DNA of 44,810 bases. Origin: Mycoplasma sp. CAG:877 (GTDB taxonomy: Bacteria > Bacillota_I > Bacilli_A > RF39 > UBA660). The stretch spans positions 41,491 through 86,300 of the forward strand of contig HF992495.1 in NCBI GenBank assembly GCA_000433455.1, in the 5' to 3' direction. The notes below the pieces were generated by a model. The model did not search any database. It was not told the origin of the DNA and saw nothing but the letters and a program-made list of their open reading frames with translations. A program made the translations under genes and the position numbers. Positions 1 through 6,768 of this stretch are shown in pieces (position 1 is the stretch's first letter; every line of letters begins with the position of its first letter).

Positions 1-294
1 TATGTAATATTAGAAGGAAGAGTTAGGAAGAGTCATTATATTGAGTTGATGATTGATAGTAGGAAGCTTGATATTTTATATAAAAATAGATCAGTTTATA
101 TAGATGATAAAAAATATAAATTTAGTATTTCTGATATTACTAAGGATGTACTTACAAATAAAAAAACTAAATATAGTTTAGTTTTGATTGAGGTTAAGTA
201 TGAAGGTTATGATAATGATTATTTACGTTTAGTTTTTAATGATAAGAAAATTAGTTTGAGTGAAATATTTAAAATTATATGGGAAGGTGATTGA
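1..294 (+). CDS. C-terminal part of an unrecognised protein, possibly a bacteriocin-export accessory protein
   Basis: The frame is open from the first base, so the gene probably begins upstream; 97 codons are visible before the TGA at 292-294. TTG and ATG codons at 46 and 49 have no good ribosome binding site, which also favours an upstream start. The visible part is a lysine- and aspartate-rich, strand-forming sequence without membrane segments, ending in LSEIFKIIWEGD. It overlaps the first double-glycine peptide gene, so it belongs to that operon. From position and the beta-rich tail it could be the end of a membrane-fusion (HlyD-like) accessory protein of a bacteriocin exporter, but no diagnostic motif is visible. 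That function is a guess. Confidence 0.55.
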   Translation, partial: YVILEGRVRKSHYIELMIDSRKLDILYKNRSVYIDDKKYKFSISDITKDVLTNKKTKYSLVLIEVKYEGYDNDYLRLVFNDKKISLSEIFKIIWEGD

Positions 295-442
295 TATAGA
301 GTGTGTTAATAATAATGATTTAAAAAAAATAACAGGAGGAATATCTGCTCTTGGAATGATTGGAATAGCGGCTTTAATAATATTCATTTCAGGAGTGATA
401 GAAGGAATTACTAATCCAGGGGGGTGTGATAATAGATGTTAG
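287..442 (+). CDS. double-glycine leader peptide A (putative two-peptide bacteriocin, first peptide)
   Basis: A 51-residue product is read from GTG 287; another in-frame GTG lies at 260. The leader VNNNDLKKITGG has the class II bacteriocin pattern: Asp at -8, Leu at -7, Ile at -4 and Gly-Gly at -2/-1. It would be cut and exported by a peptidase-C39 ABC transporter, which is not in the window. The predicted mature part is 33 residues: a hydrophobic, Ala/Ile/Gly-rich segment with a GxxxG motif (GVIEG) and two cysteines near the end (GGCDNRC) that could form a disulfide. Its start overlaps the upstream gene and its end overlaps peptide B, so translation is coupled. The exact start codon is uncertain because the nearest ribosome binding site fits none perfectly. 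Confidence 0.75.
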   Translation: MIDIECVNNNDLKKITGGISALGMIGIAALIIFISGVIEGITNPGGCDNRC

Positions 443-606
443 TAAGTAGTGATAGTGATTTAAAAAATGTAACAGGGGGAGGGACTCTTTCTGGGACAGT
501 TGCGAATGCATTTGTTAAAATTATAGAATTATTGTATGAAGCTGGTAAGGGAGTAGGATCTTCAATTAGAAGAATTGGAGAAGGAAAGTTATGTCCTTTA
601 GAGTAG
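436..606 (+). CDS. double-glycine leader peptide B (putative two-peptide bacteriocin, second peptide)
   Basis: A 56-residue gene starts at ATG 436, inside the last codons of peptide A. The leader ends DLKNVTGG (Asp -8, Leu -7, Val -4, Gly-Gly), matching leader A. The predicted mature peptide has 41 residues, with GxxxG motifs GTLSG at its start and GKGVG in the middle, an amphipathic helix around FVKIIELLYEAG, then a basic stretch SSIRRIGEGK and one cysteine. Paired GG-leader peptides in overlapping genes, both with GxxxG, are the hallmark of class IIb bacteriocins, whose two peptides pack through these motifs in the target membrane. The pairing here is inferred from sequence only. Confidence 0.78.
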   Translation: MLVSSDSDLKNVTGGGTLSGTVANAFVKIIELLYEAGKGVGSSIRRIGEGKLCPLE

Positions 607-755
607 TTTTTCATAAATATAAAAATATAATTCTAATAATATTAGGTATTTTTTCACTACCTTTAGTATATCTTTGTATTAGATTTATATATGATTTGGG
701 AGTTGATATTGGGTCAAATTTGCGATATTTGTTGAAATTTGGACATTTTTGTTAA
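591..755 (+). CDS. small membrane protein, candidate immunity protein
   Basis: A 54-residue protein starts at ATG 591, which overlaps the end of peptide B and follows the ribosome binding site AAGGAAAG at 581-588. A single membrane segment spans about residues 11-32, preceded by basic residues and followed by a short tail ending in LLKFGHFC. Bacteriocin operons normally carry a small membrane immunity gene directly after the structural genes, and this is the only candidate. The tail pattern of spaced glycines (LGVDIGSNLRYL) resembles a third GxxxG-type helix, so it might instead be another membrane-active partner. No named family is recognised. Confidence 0.55.
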   Translation: MSFRVVFHKYKNIILIILGIFSLPLVYLCIRFIYDLGVDIGSNLRYLLKFGHFC

Positions 756-772
756 AAATTCCTAAAAACTTG

Positions 773-801
773 TTGAAAAACAAAAGAAGTTTTGTTATAA
801 T
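773..801 (+). promoter_or_regulatory. sigma-A promoter of rpsU
   Basis: TTGAAA (773-778), a 17-base spacer and TATAAT (796-801). It lies just upstream of the rpsU ribosome binding site and separates the housekeeping block from the bacteriocin locus. Confidence 0.8.
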
Positions 802-834
802 TCATGGTAGTTAAAAACGAAGGGAGGGATAATG

Positions 835-1035
835 ATGGCAACTAAAGTAACTGTTAGAGGTAATTTGGACCAAGCTCTAAGAAAGTTCAAGCAAAAAGTG
901 GCAAGAGATGGTGTCCCTTCAGAATGTAGAAAAAGAGAAGCTTATGATAAACCAGGTGTTAGAAGAAGAGCTGCTAAAAAAGAAGGAATTAAAAATTCTC
1001 AAAAGAGAAACCGTGCTAACAATAGAGATTATTAA
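835..1035 (+). CDS. rpsU: 30S ribosomal protein S21
   Basis: A small, very basic protein of 66 residues (67 from ATG 832). It has the S21 pattern of an N-terminal strand TKVTVR, a helix LDQALRKFKQKVARDG and an Arg/Lys-rich tail. S21 joins the 30S subunit near the 3' end of 16S rRNA and helps initiation. The strong AGGGAGGGA at 821-829 serves ATG 832 or 835; 835 is chosen because spacing is better and the product begins MAT. It has its own promoter and terminator. rpsU followed by yqeY is the usual Firmicutes order. Confidence 0.95.
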   Translation: MATKVTVRGNLDQALRKFKQKVARDGVPSECRKREAYDKPGVRRRAAKKEGIKNSQKRNRANNRDY

Positions 1036-1049
1036 TCTCTATTTTTTTT
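1021..1049 (+). terminator. rpsU intrinsic terminator
   Basis: AGAGATT / AATCTCT stem followed by a run of seven or more T. The left arm lies inside the last codons of rpsU, and the stop codon sits in the hairpin. Confidence 0.8.
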
Positions 1050-1059
1050 AAATATAATA

Positions 1060-1068
1060 TGGTATAAT
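1060..1068 (+). promoter_or_regulatory. extended -10 promoter of yqeY
   Basis: TGGTATAAT lies directly after the rpsU terminator and 20 bases before the yqeY start. No good -35 box is seen, because the terminator T-run occupies that place. Confidence 0.6.
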
Positions 1069-1087
1069 TAGACAAGGAGATGATTTT

Positions 1088-1525
1088 ATGGTAGAAAAAT
1101 TAAAAAATGATATGATTGATGCCATGAAAAATAAAGAAAAAGAAAGATTAACTGTTATTAGAATGGTTAAAGCTGGAATGGATCAAGAACATATCGATCG
1201 TAAGAGAGAGATTAATGATGAATTATTAACTGAAGTAGTTCAAAGACAAATTAAAATGAGAAAAGAATCAATTACAGAATTTGAAAAGGGAGGACGTAAT
1301 GATTTAATAGAAAAAACACAAAAAGAAATTAAAATATTAGAAGAGTATTTACCAGAACAATTAAGTTTAGAAGAAGTAAATAAAGCAATTGATGAGATAT
1401 TTGCAGAAGTTAAACCAGAAGGAATCAAAGATATGGGTAAAGTAATGAAAGAAGCAAATGCTAAACTTAAAGGTAAAACTGATATGAAAACAGTTAGTGA
1501 AATAATTAAAGGAAAATTAGGATAG
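1088..1525 (+). CDS. yqeY: GatB/YqeY domain protein
   Basis: 145 residues, the usual length for YqeY. It is a helical protein related to the C-terminal tail domain of the GatB amidotransferase subunit; typical stretches are LTVIRMVKAGM, KRREI-like KREINDELL, LPEQLSLEEV and DMGKVMKEANAKLKGK. That domain contacts tRNA in GatB; the role of free-standing YqeY is not established. ATG 1088 follows AAGGAGATG. It has its own -10 element and terminator and stands between rpsU and yqfC as in Bacillus, though yqfA and yqfB are missing. Confidence 0.92.
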   Translation: MVEKLKNDMIDAMKNKEKERLTVIRMVKAGMDQEHIDRKREINDELLTEVVQRQIKMRKESITEFEKGGRNDLIEKTQKEIKILEEYLPEQLSLEEVNKAIDEIFAEVKPEGIKDMGKVMKEANAKLKGKTDMKTVSEIIKGKLG

Positions 1526-1550
1526 AAGTGCTTTTGCATTTCTTTTATTT
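1524..1550 (+). terminator. yqeY intrinsic terminator
   Basis: AGAAGTGC (1524-1531), TTTT loop, GCATTTCT (1536-1543), then a T-rich tail. It starts at the last base of the stop codon. Confidence 0.8.
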
Positions 1551-1587
1551 TGTCTAAAAACATATACTTTTATAGGTGAAGAGTATT

Positions 1588-1827
1588 ATGTTTGAAAGAG
1601 TAAAGGAATATATAAAAGATGATGAATTTAGATTAGTTCTTTTTAGTGATAGAGTTTATATTACTAATTATTTGGAAATACTAACATTAAATAATAAGAG
1701 AATATCTATTAATAATGGGAATAACTTAATAGTTATTAAGGGAGAAGATTTAGTACTTAATAAATTATTAGATAAAGAAATATTAATTACGGGGAAGATT
1801 TTAACTATTGAGGAGTTATATGATTAA
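1588..1827 (+). CDS. yqfC: sporulation protein YqfC (YabP family)
   Basis: 79 residues from ATG 1588, which follows AGGTGAAG at 1574-1581; an in-frame GTG at 1576 is part of that ribosome binding site and is less likely. The protein has the YabP/YqfC layout: an FxVxLxxDRVYITNYLEILTL-like start, then the conserved core NLIVIKGEDLVLNKLL and a final GKILTIEEL strand. YqfC is a sporulation protein, made in the mother cell in Bacillus, and is paired with YqfD. It overlaps yqfD by 8 bases, so the two are translated together. With sspI it argues that the organism makes endospores. Confidence 0.85.
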   Translation: MFERVKEYIKDDEFRLVLFSDRVYITNYLEILTLNNKRISINNGNNLIVIKGEDLVLNKLLDKEILITGKILTIEELYD

Positions 1828-2968
1828 AAGATATAGGCTTATTGTTAGAGGGAAGAATCCTAGTTATTTTGTTAAGAAATTAATTAGAAATAGGATTAAT
1901 ATATATGACTTAGTAGAGAAACGTAAATATATTTATGTAGTAGTTGATGAAGAAGGATTAGAAAAAGTAGGTAAGATTAAGACTAGTTACAAAATAGATA
2001 TTGTTAATAGATATGGATTGGCTAAGATTGAATATTTATTTAAGAAGTACTTAGTATTTTTTATTTGTTTAGGTATTGGAGTAATTGTTAATATAATACT
2101 TAGTAGGGTTATATTTGATGTAGAAGTTATACATAGTAATCCTTACATTAGAGAGATTGTTTATAATGATTTAGAGAAGTATGGGATTAGGAAATATAAT
2201 TTTAAAGTTAGTTTTTTAGAGAAAGAAAAAATAGTTAGTAAGATATTGGAGGAAGAAGATAATGACATTGAATGGTTAGAGATAGAAGAAGTTGGAACTA
2301 AGTATGTAGTTAGAGTTGAACAGAGAAAGAAGAATAAGGATAGTAGTGAATGTATAAGAAGAAATGTTGTTGCTAAAAAGGATGCTATGATACTATCGAT
2401 TGAGGCTGAAGAAGGAGAAATAGTTAAGAAAAAGTTAGATTATGTTAAAAAAGGTGATGTTTTAATATCTGGAATTATTCATAATAAAGAAGATATTGTT
2501 AAACAGAAATGTGCAACTGGGAAGGTATATGGCGAAGTCTGGTATAAAGTGTTTTTAGAAATGCCTATTAAATATAGAGAAGAAAATGTAACTGGTAAAG
2601 TAAAAAGACAGTTAGAGTTAGAGTTTCTTGGTAATAAATATACACTTTTTTCGAAATTTAAAACTTATAAGAGAGAGTCTTTTTCTTTAGTTGATTTGAT
2701 GATATTACCAATTAGAATAAACTTTTCTAGTTATTTAGAAACTAATGTTATAGAGAAGAATTATACACTTGATAATGTAGTAGATGATGCTTTGGCTATT
2801 GCAACTACAAAGTTAAATAATAAAATAGGTAGTGATAGTGAGATAGTAGGGAAAAAAGTTTTGAAAAAGTATCAAAAAAATAGTAAAATAATAGTAGAAG
2901 TGTTTTTTAAAGTAAAAGAAGATATTACTGATTACTTAGAATATAGTGAAGTTATACCAGGAGAGTGA
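1820..2968 (+). CDS. yqfD: sporulation protein YqfD
   Basis: 382 residues, close to the usual YqfD length. It has an N-terminal cytoplasmic domain (LIVRGKNPSYFVKKLIR), one membrane segment near residues 75-100 and a large extracytoplasmic part containing the family's SIEAEEGEIVKKKLDYVKKGDVLISG stretch, split here as EAEEGEIV and KKGDVLISG. In Bacillus, YqfD works with YqfC in the mother cell around engulfment. ATG 1820 sits in the yqfC stop region behind AGGAG at 1811-1815. Normally phoH and pgpH follow; here a VanZ-like gene does. Confidence 0.9.
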   Translation: MIKRYRLIVRGKNPSYFVKKLIRNRINIYDLVEKRKYIYVVVDEEGLEKVGKIKTSYKIDIVNRYGLAKIEYLFKKYLVFFICLGIGVIVNIILSRVIFDVEVIHSNPYIREIVYNDLEKYGIRKYNFKVSFLEKEKIVSKILEEEDNDIEWLEIEEVGTKYVVRVEQRKKNKDSSECIRRNVVAKKDAMILSIEAEEGEIVKKKLDYVKKGDVLISGIIHNKEDIVKQKCATGKVYGEVWYKVFLEMPIKYREENVTGKVKRQLELEFLGNKYTLFSKFKTYKRESFSLVDLMILPIRINFSSYLETNVIEKNYTLDNVVDDALAIATTKLNNKIGSDSEIVGKKVLKKYQKNSKIIVEVFFKVKEDITDYLEYSEVIPGE

Positions 2969-2973
2969 TACTA

Positions 2974-3579
2974 GTGTTAGAACCAATTTCAAATACATTA
3001 CATGGAGTTATAGCTATTACTTGGCCAATGGTTTTGATTTCGTGTGTTGTTATAGCGAGTTTAAGAATTAGTTATTTAATTAAGAATAAGAAAAAGTTTG
3101 TAATATATAAAGAATTATTAAGCCTAGCATTCTTAATATATATCATGTGTTTATTCCAAGTAGTTACTTTTCAAGATGATGTTAGTTGGTCTAGTAATAA
3201 TTTTATTCCTTTTAAAGAAATATTGCGTTATAATATGGGCAGTCGTTTATTTTTTAAGAACGTAGTTGGAAATATGGTTATGTTTTTACCTTATGGATTT
3301 TTTGTTAGTTACTATTTAGATAATAAAAAATTATTGGTACCATTTATATTGACTGCTATTACTTCTATTTCTATTGAAACAGTGCAATTAGTTATTGGAA
3401 GAGTATTTGATGTTGATGATATTATATTAAATATGTTAGGTGGTACTATTGGATTTTATATTTATCATATAGTAGATTTATTTGGAGATAGGTTTCCGAA
3501 AGTTTTAAAGAATGAATGGTTTTTAAATATACTTTCTATATTACTTTTAGGTGGTGTAGTATTTATAGTATTGTTTTAG
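2974..3579 (+). CDS. VanZ-like integral membrane protein
   Basis: About 201 residues from GTG 2974, eight bases after AGGAGAG; another GTG at 2965 overlaps the yqfD stop. Five hydrophobic helices are visible. The VanZ signature is present: NFIPFKEILRY followed by NVVGNMVMFLPYGFF, then IETVQLVIGRVFDVDDIILNMLG (quoted in parts: SIETVQLVIGR, DVDDIILNMLGG). VanZ proteins are linked to glycopeptide resistance or membrane lipid homeostasis, but their biochemistry is unsettled. The gene sits exactly where phoH and pgpH stand in Bacillus, between yqfD and ybeY. Confidence 0.85.
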   Translation: MLEPISNTLHGVIAITWPMVLISCVVIASLRISYLIKNKKKFVIYKELLSLAFLIYIMCLFQVVTFQDDVSWSSNNFIPFKEILRYNMGSRLFFKNVVGNMVMFLPYGFFVSYYLDNKKLLVPFILTAITSISIETVQLVIGRVFDVDDIILNMLGGTIGFYIYHIVDLFGDRFPKVLKNEWFLNILSILLLGGVVFIVLF

Positions 3580-3588
3580 GAGGTTGTT

Positions 3589-4038
3589 ATGAGTAATGTT
3601 TGTATTTTTAACCAGACTGATAGAGAAATAGAGGAATTAGAAACAGTAGAAAAGGTATTGCTTAGTGCAATTGAAAAGGAAAAGTTAGTTGATACTTCTT
3701 TTAATTTGATTATAGTTGATAATAATTATATTCATGAGTTAAATAAGAATTATAGACATATTGATAGAGAAACTGATGTTATTACGTTTGCTTTGGAAGA
3801 TGAAGATAGTATTGTTATGCCAACTGAGGAGAGAGTTTTAGGAGATATATATATTTCTATAGATAAAGCTATTGCACAGGCAGAGGAGTATGGTCATTCA
3901 CTTCTAAGAGAACTTTCTTTTTTAGCAGTACATGGTTTTTATCATTTACTTGGTTATGATCATATGACTAAGGAAGATGAAGAAGTTATGTTTGCTAAAC
4001 AAGAGGAGGTATTGAGTAGTTATGGTATCACGAGATAA
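3589..4038 (+). CDS. ybeY: endoribonuclease YbeY
   Basis: 149 residues with the zinc-binding motif HGFYHLLGYDH (three histidines) and the upstream core NYRHIDRETDVITFAL and LGDIYIS. YbeY is a single-strand-specific RNA endonuclease acting in 16S rRNA 3'-end maturation and ribosome quality control. ATG 3589 follows AGGAGG. It overlaps dgkA by 17 bases, and the operon continues dgkA-cdd-era as in Bacillus. Confidence 0.95.
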   Translation: MSNVCIFNQTDREIEELETVEKVLLSAIEKEKLVDTSFNLIIVDNNYIHELNKNYRHIDRETDVITFALEDEDSIVMPTEERVLGDIYISIDKAIAQAEEYGHSLLRELSFLAVHGFYHLLGYDHMTKEDEEVMFAKQEEVLSSYGITR

Positions 4039-4435
4039 GATTAAAATTAAGAAATTAAAACTTGATAAGAAGAGATTAACTAATAGTTTTAAATATGCTT
4101 TTGAAGGTATTTTACAGGCATACGTTGGAGAACAAAATTTAAAGATACATACGGTTATTGCTGTTTTAGTTATAATATTTGGATTTATTTTAAAGATTAG
4201 TTATACAGAATGGTTAGTTTGTTTAGTACTTATTGGATTGGTACTTATGGCTGAGTTTTTTAATACTTCAATTGAGTATTTAGTAGATTTAGTATCACCA
4301 GAGATTCATCCTTTAGCAAAAGCTACAAAAGATACAGCAAGTGCTGGGGTATTAATGATGGCAATTATTTCAGCTATTATAGGACTTATTATATTTGTAC
4401 CTAAATTAATTAGTTTTATTGGAGGGTTATTATGA
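4022..4435 (+). CDS. dgkA: diacylglycerol/undecaprenol kinase
   Basis: 137 residues with three membrane helices and the family motif EFFNTSIEYLVDLV followed by HPLAKATKDTASAGVL. Gram-positive members phosphorylate undecaprenol, recycling the lipid carrier of wall synthesis. The first usable start is ATG 4022 inside the end of ybeY; AGGAGG at 4004-4009 is a rather long 12 bases away, so translation is probably coupled to ybeY. It ends four bases into cdd. Confidence 0.93.
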   Translation: MVSRDKIKIKKLKLDKKRLTNSFKYAFEGILQAYVGEQNLKIHTVIAVLVIIFGFILKISYTEWLVCLVLIGLVLMAEFFNTSIEYLVDLVSPEIHPLAKATKDTASAGVLMMAIISAIIGLIIFVPKLISFIGGLL

Positions 4436-4818
4436 AAGATAAACTATTAGAATTGCAAAAGAATAGTTATGCACCTTACTCAAACTTTCATGTTTCAGCA
4501 ATTGTTGTAATGAATGATGGAGTAGAATTTAGAGGAGTAAATGTAGAAAATGCTAGTTATGGAGCGGCTATTTGTGCAGAGAGAAGTGCGATAGTATCTG
4601 CTATTAGTGCTGGGTATAAAAAGGGTGACTTTAAAGAGTTAAATGTAATGGTATCATCAGGTGAAGTTGGTATGCCTTGTTTTATATGTAGACAAGTAAT
4701 TTCAGAGTTTTTTGATAAAGATGCCACTGTTAGATGTTTTGCAACTACTGGAGAATATAAGGAATATACTGTAGAAGAGATTTGTCCTTATCCATTTGGA
4801 AGTGATGATTTAAAATGA
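4432..4818 (+). CDS. cdd: cytidine deaminase
   Basis: 128 residues. The zinc site is complete: CAERSAI (Cys ligand and catalytic Glu) and PCFICRQ (two Cys ligands). YAPYSNFHVSA and GVNVENASYGA bind the nucleoside. It converts cytidine and deoxycytidine to uridine forms in pyrimidine salvage. ATG 4432 overlaps the dgkA stop, and the gene ends overlapping era by four bases. Confidence 0.96.
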   Translation: MKDKLLELQKNSYAPYSNFHVSAIVVMNDGVEFRGVNVENASYGAAICAERSAIVSAISAGYKKGDFKELNVMVSSGEVGMPCFICRQVISEFFDKDATVRCFATTGEYKEYTVEEICPYPFGSDDLK

Positions 4819-5705
4819 AATGTGGATTTGTTAGTTTAGTAGGAAGACCAAATGTTGGTAAAAGTACATTACTTAATAGTATTTTAGGAATGAAATTAGC
4901 TATTACTTCTAATGTGTCTGGTACTACTAGAAATATAATAGAGGGAATTTATAATGATGATGAGTCGCAAATAATATTTGTAGATACTCCAGGTATTCAT
5001 AAACCTAGTAATAAGTTAGGTACTTTGATGAATAAAAAGGCTTATACTTATACTGAAGGAGTAGACGTTATTTTATTTTTGATAGATATTTCTAAAGGAT
5101 TTGGTAAGGGAGATCAATTTATCTTAGATAGAATAAAAGAAAAAGATGCTAATGTGTTCTTATTACTAAATAAAATTGATTTAGTTAAAGATAAGAAAGT
5201 ATTGTTAGAAAGAATCAATGAATTAAAAGAGTTATATGACTTTAAAGAGATTATTCCAATATCTGCAATGAAGAATGATAATGTTTCAGTACTAATTGAG
5301 TGTATAAAGAAATATTTACCAGAGATGGGTGCAATATATTCAGAGGATGATCTTACTAATGTAACAACAAAGTTTATTATGGGGGAATTTGTAAGAGAGA
5401 AGATATTAGAACTTACTCATGATGAGATTCCACATACAGTTACTTGTTACGTTGAGAACTATGAAGAAGATGAAAAGACTGTTCATATACAAGTGTTAGT
5501 AGTTGTTGATAGAGATAATATAAAGAAGATTATTATTGGAAAGAATGGACAAATGCTAAAAGAAATTGGTACTAGAGCAAGACTTGATATGGAGAAGTTT
5601 TTAGGTAAGAAAGTATTTTTAGAGACTTATGTTAAAACTTTAAAGAATTGGCGAGATCAAGAAAAATACTTTTTAGAATTAGGATTAAAAGAAGAAGATA
5701 TTTAA
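4815..5705 (+). CDS. era: GTPase Era
   Basis: 296 residues. N-terminal GTPase motifs are G1 GRPNVGKST (residues 10-18), G2 TTRN, G3 DTPGIH and G4 NKID. A C-terminal type II KH domain has the IIIGKNGQMLKEIG loop. Era binds the 3' end of 16S rRNA and checks 30S assembly, in functional partnership with YbeY, which is in the same operon. It starts at ATG 4815 overlapping cdd. Confidence 0.97.
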   Translation: MKCGFVSLVGRPNVGKSTLLNSILGMKLAITSNVSGTTRNIIEGIYNDDESQIIFVDTPGIHKPSNKLGTLMNKKAYTYTEGVDVILFLIDISKGFGKGDQFILDRIKEKDANVFLLLNKIDLVKDKKVLLERINELKELYDFKEIIPISAMKNDNVSVLIECIKKYLPEMGAIYSEDDLTNVTTKFIMGEFVREKILELTHDEIPHTVTCYVENYEEDEKTVHIQVLVVVDRDNIKKIIIGKNGQMLKEIGTRARLDMEKFLGKKVFLETYVKTLKNWRDQEKYFLELGLKEEDI

Positions 5706-5723
5706 AATTTGTATAAGAAATAT

Positions 5724-5758
5724 TAAAAATCATCACTATATTAATAGAGGTGATTTTT
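5724..5758 (+). promoter_or_regulatory. hairpin around the yqzL ribosome binding site
   Basis: AAAAATCATC (from 5725) can pair with GAGGTGATTTTT (to 5758), with a second helix CTAT/ATAG inside. The right arm contains the yqzL ribosome binding site AGAGGTGAT and ends in five T. It could be a weak intrinsic terminator after era or a translational control of yqzL. Confidence 0.5.
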
Positions 5759-5842
5759 ATGGATAAGATACTTTGGGATTTATTTAGAAAAACTGGAGAT
5801 ATAAAGTATTATAATTTGTTACAACAAGTAAAGAAGAAGTGA
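5759..5842 (+). CDS. yqzL: YqzL-like small protein
   Basis: A 27-residue gene, MDKILWDLFRKTGDIKYY..., with AGAGGTGAT six bases before its ATG. Bacillus and Clostridia have a tiny YqzL gene between era and recO with the pattern W..F..TG.I..Y, which is matched here (LWDLFRKTGDIKYYNLL). The function of YqzL is unknown. It is shorter than the roughly 47-residue Bacillus protein but sits in exactly the same place, which is the best support. Confidence 0.75.
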   Translation: MDKILWDLFRKTGDIKYYNLLQQVKKK

Positions 5843-5848
5843 TTAATT

Positions 5849-6589
5849 TTGAAGATAGAGAGTTTTGAAGGAATTGTTTTAAGTGAGACTAATTATAGTG
5901 AGTCTAGTAAGATACTTAATGTTTTAACAGATAAGTATGGACTTATTGGGATTATGTCTAAAGGATGTAGAAATATTAAGAGTAAACTTAGAGGAGTTAG
6001 TAGAAAGTTAGTTTATGGTACTTTTCATGTTTACTATAAAGAAAATGGCTTATCAACTTTGATTACTGTTGATTTGATTAATTCTTATTCGAAGATACTT
6101 ATGGATTTAGAGAGAGTTAGTTATGCATCTTTTATGATAGATTTAGTTTTACAAGTAGTTAAACAAAATGATGATGTGGAGATTTTTCCTTTACTTAGAG
6201 ACTCTTTAAATAAATTAGAAGAGGGATTTAGTCCGATTGTACTTACAAATATTTTAGAGTTAAAGTTACTAGATTTTTTAGGAGTTAAACCTTATATAGA
6301 TTGTTGTAGTAAGTGTGGTAGTGATAAAGGTATTGTTACTTTAAATGTAGATTCTTTTGGATATATTTGTAGAAATTGTTATAGTAATGAGGGACTTGTT
6401 AGTGATAAGACTATTAAGATGATTAGATTGTATTATTATGTAGATATTAAAAATATTAGTAAGTTAGAAGTATCAGCTTTAGTTACTAAGGAAATTAATC
6501 AGTTTTTAGATGGGTACTATGAAAAGTATACGGGATTATATTTGAAAAGTAAGGATTTTATAAAAAAAATTAATCAACTTAATTGTTAG
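5849..6589 (+). CDS. recO: DNA repair protein RecO
   Basis: 246 residues. An N-terminal OB-fold (EGIVLSETNYSESSKILNVLT, seen as IVLSETNYSESSKIL) is followed by a helical part and a zinc-finger CSKCG...CRNC. RecO with RecR loads RecA onto SSB-coated single strands and anneals DNA. The start is TTG 5849, seven bases after the yqzL stop; AAGAAG upstream is the only ribosome binding site. The gene ends just before the promoter of the T-box transcript. Confidence 0.93.
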   Translation: MKIESFEGIVLSETNYSESSKILNVLTDKYGLIGIMSKGCRNIKSKLRGVSRKLVYGTFHVYYKENGLSTLITVDLINSYSKILMDLERVSYASFMIDLVLQVVKQNDDVEIFPLLRDSLNKLEEGFSPIVLTNILELKLLDFLGVKPYIDCCSKCGSDKGIVTLNVDSFGYICRNCYSNEGLVSDKTIKMIRLYYYVDIKNISKLEVSALVTKEINQFLDGYYEKYTGLYLKSKDFIKKINQLNC

Positions 6590-6592
6590 TTA

Positions 6593-6621
6593 TTGACTTT
6601 TTTTAGTGATATGAGTATATT
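6593..6621 (+). promoter_or_regulatory. sigma-A promoter of the T-box transcript
   Basis: TTGACT (6593-6598), 17-base spacer and TATATT (6616-6621), four bases after recO. Confidence 0.75.
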
Positions 6622-6628
6622 ATGTTTA

Positions 6629-6760
6629 TATGTGTGATGATGAGCGTGGAAAACTCGGAGCAGTATAGTATTAGAGATGATTCTTCTGGAATAAGTAAGG
6701 TGGAACCGCGGATTTATATTCGTCCTTATGATATTCTGGAAGTTTTTTATTTGGAGGGTG
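6629..6760 (+). promoter_or_regulatory. compact glycine T-box leader
   Basis: The T-box core AAGGTGGAACCGCGG lies at 6698-6711. Its TGGA can pair with the UCCA 3' end of tRNA-Gly, and a glycyl-tRNA synthetase gene lies downstream. The antiterminator helix is TAAGG (6696-6700) with CCTTA (6724-6728), extended by GAATA/TATTC. The leader is only about 130 bases, so stem I is short and I could not resolve the specifier; GGA triplets occur near 6649 and 6656. No terminator hairpin precedes the T-run at 6743. Instead CGTCCTT (6721-6727) can pair with GAGGGTG (6754-6760), covering the ribosome binding site, which suggests translational control. Confidence 0.75.
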
Positions 6761-6768
6761 ATAATTAC

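Noticed and set aside
411..614. Minus-strand open frame opposite the bacteriocin peptides
   Set aside because: It is the antisense of two GG-leader genes with good starts and leaders; no ribosome binding site.
6730..6750. T-box terminator before the T-run at 6743
   Set aside because: Only a three-base stem can be formed there, so transcription termination was not called.
6622..6768. N-terminal extension of the gene before glyQS
   Set aside because: This stretch is the T-box leader after a sigma-A promoter; the real start is ATG 6769 with its own ribosome binding site.
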